Part shown: piece after piece, positions 61,637-64,000 of the stretch
How the letters are laid out: each line of letters begins with the position of its first letter
Numbering within the stretch: the first letter of the stretch is position 1
Assembly: GCF_031846445.1 (NCBI RefSeq)
Contig: NZ_JAVRHR010000001.1
Span: 1,488,001-1,552,000 of the forward strand
Origin: Croceitalea rosinachiae
Lineage (GTDB): Bacteria > Bacteroidota > Bacteroidia > Flavobacteriales > Flavobacteriaceae
Direction: 5' to 3'
Length of the DNA stretch: 64,000 bases
The notes under the pieces: generated by a model
Told to the model about the DNA's origin: nothing
Database searches by the model: none
What the model saw: only the letters and a program-made list of their open reading frames with translations
Made by a program: the position numbers and the translations under genes

Positions 61637-63103
61637 TTAATTATTCTTTGAGTAGTCCACACCCTCGCCAATTAAGGTGGCAGAAGTACAATCATTTATT
61701 TTTACCATCACAAAATCACCTATTTTATAATGCTCTTTTGGAAAAACCGCAACTGTATTTTGAGAGTTTCTTCCCATCCAATGAGAATCTGATTTTTTTG
61801 AGGTGCCTTCAATTAAAATCTCTTGTGTTTTTCCTACATGTTGCTGTGTTCGAAAAAGACCGTGCTTTCGTTGTAAGGCTATTACCTCTGCTAATCTTCT
61901 TTTTTTTGTGTTCTCAGGTACGTCATCAGCTAACTTTCTGGCAGCTAAAGTTCCAGGTCTTTCAGAATAGGCAAACATGAAACCATAATCATACTTTACA
62001 TATTCCATTAAAGAAAGGGTGTCTTTATGATCTTCTTCTGTTTCTGTCGGAAAGCCTGAAATCATGTCTTGACTAATTGCACAATCAGGAATTAATTGTC
62101 TAATGTTATCAATAAGCTCAAAATATTGTTCTCTTGTATGCAAGCGGTTCATTGCTTTAAGAATTCGATTGCTACCACTTTGAACGGGTAAGTGAATATA
62201 ATTACAGATGTTTTCAAATTTTGACATGGTTTCGATAACATCCAATGTCATGTCTTGGGGATTGGAAGTAGAAAAGCGAACACGCATTTTTGGTTGTGCC
62301 AACGCACATAATTCTAAAAGCTTGGCAAAATTGACCGAAGTTGCCTTTTGTATTTCAGAGGCTTTTTCAAAATCCTTTTTCAATCCTCCTCCATACCATA
62401 GGTAACTATCAACGTTTTGCCCAAGTAAGGTAATTTCCTTAAAACCTTTGCCCCACAATTCATTAACCTCTTCGATAATAGATACAGGATTGCGACTACG
62501 CTCCCTGCCCCGAGTAAAAGGAACTACACAAAAAGTACACATATTATCGCAACCTCTTGTAATGGATACGAAAGCGGTTACTCCATTTGTATTCAACCTA
62601 ACAGGGGCAATATCACCATAGGTTTCATCTTTAGAAAGAATGACATTGACAGCATTTCTACCTTCATCGATTTCTTGAATTAGGTTGGGCAAATCTTTAT
62701 AGGCATCAGGTCCAACTACCATATCAACAATCTTTTCTTCGTCTAAAAATTTGTCTTTGAGGCGCTCCGCCATACACCCTAAAACACCAACCTTCATTTT
62801 TGGGTTTATTTTTTTAACAGCATTGAATTTTTCCAATCGTTTGCGCACGGTTAATTCTGCTTTCTCACGAATGGAACATGTATTCACCAAGACCAAATCA
62901 GCTTCAGCCAATTCTTGTGTAGTATTGAAACCTTCTTTCGCTAAAATAGATGCGACAATTTCACTATCAGAAAAGTTCATTTGACACCCATAACTCTCAA
63001 TATACAGTTTACGCGTACTTTTTTCGTTTTTTGACAGTGTAAGGGTGGTTCCTTGCACTTCTTCATTTATTATCTTTTCCATACCTTCTTTAGGGACCAT
63101 CAT
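61637..63103 (-). CDS. miaB: tRNA-2-methylthio-N6-dimethylallyladenosine synthase
   Basis: MiaB adds the 2-methylthio group to i6A37 in tRNAs that read UNN codons, which include the tRNA-Phe of this window. The 488-aa protein has the UPF0004 domain (SYGCQMNFSDSE, NTCSIREKAE, VGVLGCMAERLKD), the radical-SAM motif GCDNMCTFC (near 185-193) with a neighbouring RGRERSR, and a TRAM domain at the C-terminus. It heads the five-gene operon. Start at 63103 or at one of two nearby Met codons. Confidence 0.95.
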   Translation of the reverse strand: MMVPKEGMEKIINEEVQGTTLTLSKNEKSTRKLYIESYGCQMNFSDSEIVASILAKEGFNTTQELAEADLVLVNTCSIREKAELTVRKRLEKFNAVKKINPKMKVGVLGCMAERLKDKFLDEEKIVDMVVGPDAYKDLPNLIQEIDEGRNAVNVILSKDETYGDIAPVRLNTNGVTAFVSITRGCDNMCTFCVVPFTRGRERSRNPVSIIEEVNELWGKGFKEITLLGQNVDSYLWYGGGLKKDFEKASEIQKATSVNFAKLLELCALAQPKMRVRFSTSNPQDMTLDVIETMSKFENICNYIHLPVQSGSNRILKAMNRLHTREQYFELIDNIRQLIPDCAISQDMISGFPTETEEDHKDTLSLMEYVKYDYGFMFAYSERPGTLAARKLADDVPENTKKRRLAEVIALQRKHGLFRTQQHVGKTQEILIEGTSKKSDSHWMGRNSQNTVAVFPKEHYKIGDFVMVKINDCTSATLIGEGVDYSKNN

Positions 63104-63120
63104 GCTTTATTTAGCGTCTG

Positions 63121-63152
63121 CAAAGATAGTGCATATTACAAAATAGTGACAA
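63121..63152 (-). promoter_or_regulatory. Bacteroidota-type promoter of the miaB operon
   Basis: On the minus strand TTG (63150-63152), 21-bp spacer, then TATCTTTG (63121-63128), an exact TAnnTTTG. The expected start point is about 13 bp before the miaB ATG. Confidence 0.65.
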
Positions 63153-63242
63153 TTTGACAGTTAAATTTTAACCAAAATCAACGCAACTTTGTTTAACTAA
63201 TACTATCATTAAGACATAACCCAATGCAAAAAATTAAACAAA

Positions 63243-64000
63243 ATGAAAAAGAAAGCCCTTTTAATCCTATCCTTTATCACTTTGGTATTTTTCTCTTGTA
63301 ATGATGATGGTGATGACAGCGAATTTGCCGATTATCTAGTTGCTAGACCCTTGGTCATGAGTAAGACAGAATTTACTAATAGTATCGATGTTGTTTCTCC
63401 ACTTCCTATTGATGAGTCCGGTAAAATTTATGCCTATCAAGATTATATCTTTATCAATGATAAATATAAAGGGGTACATGTTATTGATAATTCAAATCCT
63501 GAATCACCTCTAAAAATTTCCTTTATAAAGATTGCGGGTAATGTAGATATTTCTATTAAAGACAATTATTTGTACGCCGATAGTATAACAGATTTAATTG
63601 TTTTGGATATTTCGGATATAGATAATATTCAGATTGTAAATCGAATGGAAAATGTACTCAGGGACAATGTTATTTTTCCGTCTGAAGCTCAAATTTTTGA
63701 ATGGGCGGACATTGATTATGAGAATGAACTGATTGTAGGCTGGGAAACTGTTACCGAGCGAAGACGAATTGAAGACGTAGTCCAACCCGATATATTTTTT
63801 GATGATGTTGCGACTACAAATGAATCTAGTGGTGATACTGGTCAAGGTGGATCTTTGGCGCGATTCAAAATTGTGGATGATTATTTGTATGCTGTGGATA
63901 GTCACCAAATTAATGTTTTTGAAATATCAGATTTAGAAAACCCAAAAGATTTGGAAGATGTATTCGCGGGTTTTGATATTGAAACGATTTTTAATCGCGG
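63243..64000 (+). CDS. LVIVD-repeat lipoprotein, 5' part (runs off the right edge)
   Basis: At least 252 codons. A lipobox VFFSCNDDGDD (Cys19) is followed by LVIVD-type propeller repeats (DYIFINDKYKGVHVIDNSNP, DLIVLDISDIDNIQIV, SHQINVFEISDLENPKDL). Surface-attached beta-propellers of this group are frequent in Bacteroidota; the binding partner is unknown. No stop occurs before the window ends. Confidence 0.85.
   Translation, partial: MKKKALLILSFITLVFFSCNDDGDDSEFADYLVARPLVMSKTEFTNSIDVVSPLPIDESGKIYAYQDYIFINDKYKGVHVIDNSNPESPLKISFIKIAGNVDISIKDNYLYADSITDLIVLDISDIDNIQIVNRMENVLRDNVIFPSEAQIFEWADIDYENELIVGWETVTERRRIEDVVQPDIFFDDVATTNESSGDTGQGGSLARFKIVDDYLYAVDSHQINVFEISDLENPKDLEDVFAGFDIETIFNR

Noticed and set aside
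1..64000. CRISPR arrays, insertion sequences, prophage or integrase genes
   Set aside because: No spaced direct-repeat arrays, transposase or phage motifs were found in reading the window.

Overview
The window is AT-rich, densely packed bacterial chromosome and looks like a marine-type member of the Flavobacteriaceae (Bacteroidota). The evidence is: Bacteroidota-type promoters (TTG, about 20 bp, TAnnTTTG) in front of tRNA-Phe and miaB; a GNAT-argG-argC arginine cluster; class II HMG-CoA reductase next to a GYDIA-type GHMP kinase; a HYC_CC_PP protein; and many genes without a Shine-Dalgarno sequence. There are no phage genes, insertion sequences, rRNA or CRISPR arrays. One tRNA is present.

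Layout. 1-2295: GNAT-argG-argC with a structured leader. 2296-5068: a GT87-type mannosyltransferase, a GyrI-like protein and a WYL regulator. 5099-15834: two divergent operons. The leftward one encodes an FAD oxidoreductase, a membrane polyferredoxin, a YwqK/MORN-repeat protein, a dolichyl-phosphate-mannose-synthase-like GT2 and a processive cellulose/mannan-synthase-like GT2. The rightward one encodes DUF547, an outer-membrane barrel, a GH113-type beta-mannanase lipoprotein, a POTRA/Omp85 protein and a degenerate amidase-like protein. 15911-18605: two rSAM/selenodomain-associated transferases, purine nucleoside phosphorylase and a rhodanese. 18606-20975: a 540-bp gap with a small-peptide candidate and a terminator, then a pyruvate-kinase-like gene split by a frameshift at A8. 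21081-21153: tRNA-Phe.

21335-29127: coaX, outer-membrane and TPR proteins, lptC, a CorC-like protein and a PpiD/SurA-like foldase. 29161-31385: mevalonate genes. 31511-35225: DPP-IV plus a POT peptide transporter. 35229-39995: surE, lpxB, an NlpC/P60 lipoprotein and comEC. 40195-44342: C-terminal processing protease, Sua5-type synthase and a secreted nuclease. 44339-49898: the elongasome operon mreBCD-PBP2-rodA. 49954-52028: purH and an fRMsr-like GAF protein. 52154-56405: a probable metal-handling operon. 56470-58410: groESL. 58557-63103: miaB, a sigma-54 activator, lptE, a TPR protein and secG in one operon with a visible promoter and terminator. 63243 to the end: an LVIVD lipoprotein that runs off the window.

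Most of the window is conserved housekeeping and envelope biogenesis. The best candidates for something undescribed are the 5.1-15.8 kb mannan-like polysaccharide locus with its built-in electron-transfer pair, the 52.1-56.4 kb metal cluster, and the split pyruvate-kinase-like gene, whose junction is a correctly phased A AAA AAA slippery heptamer.
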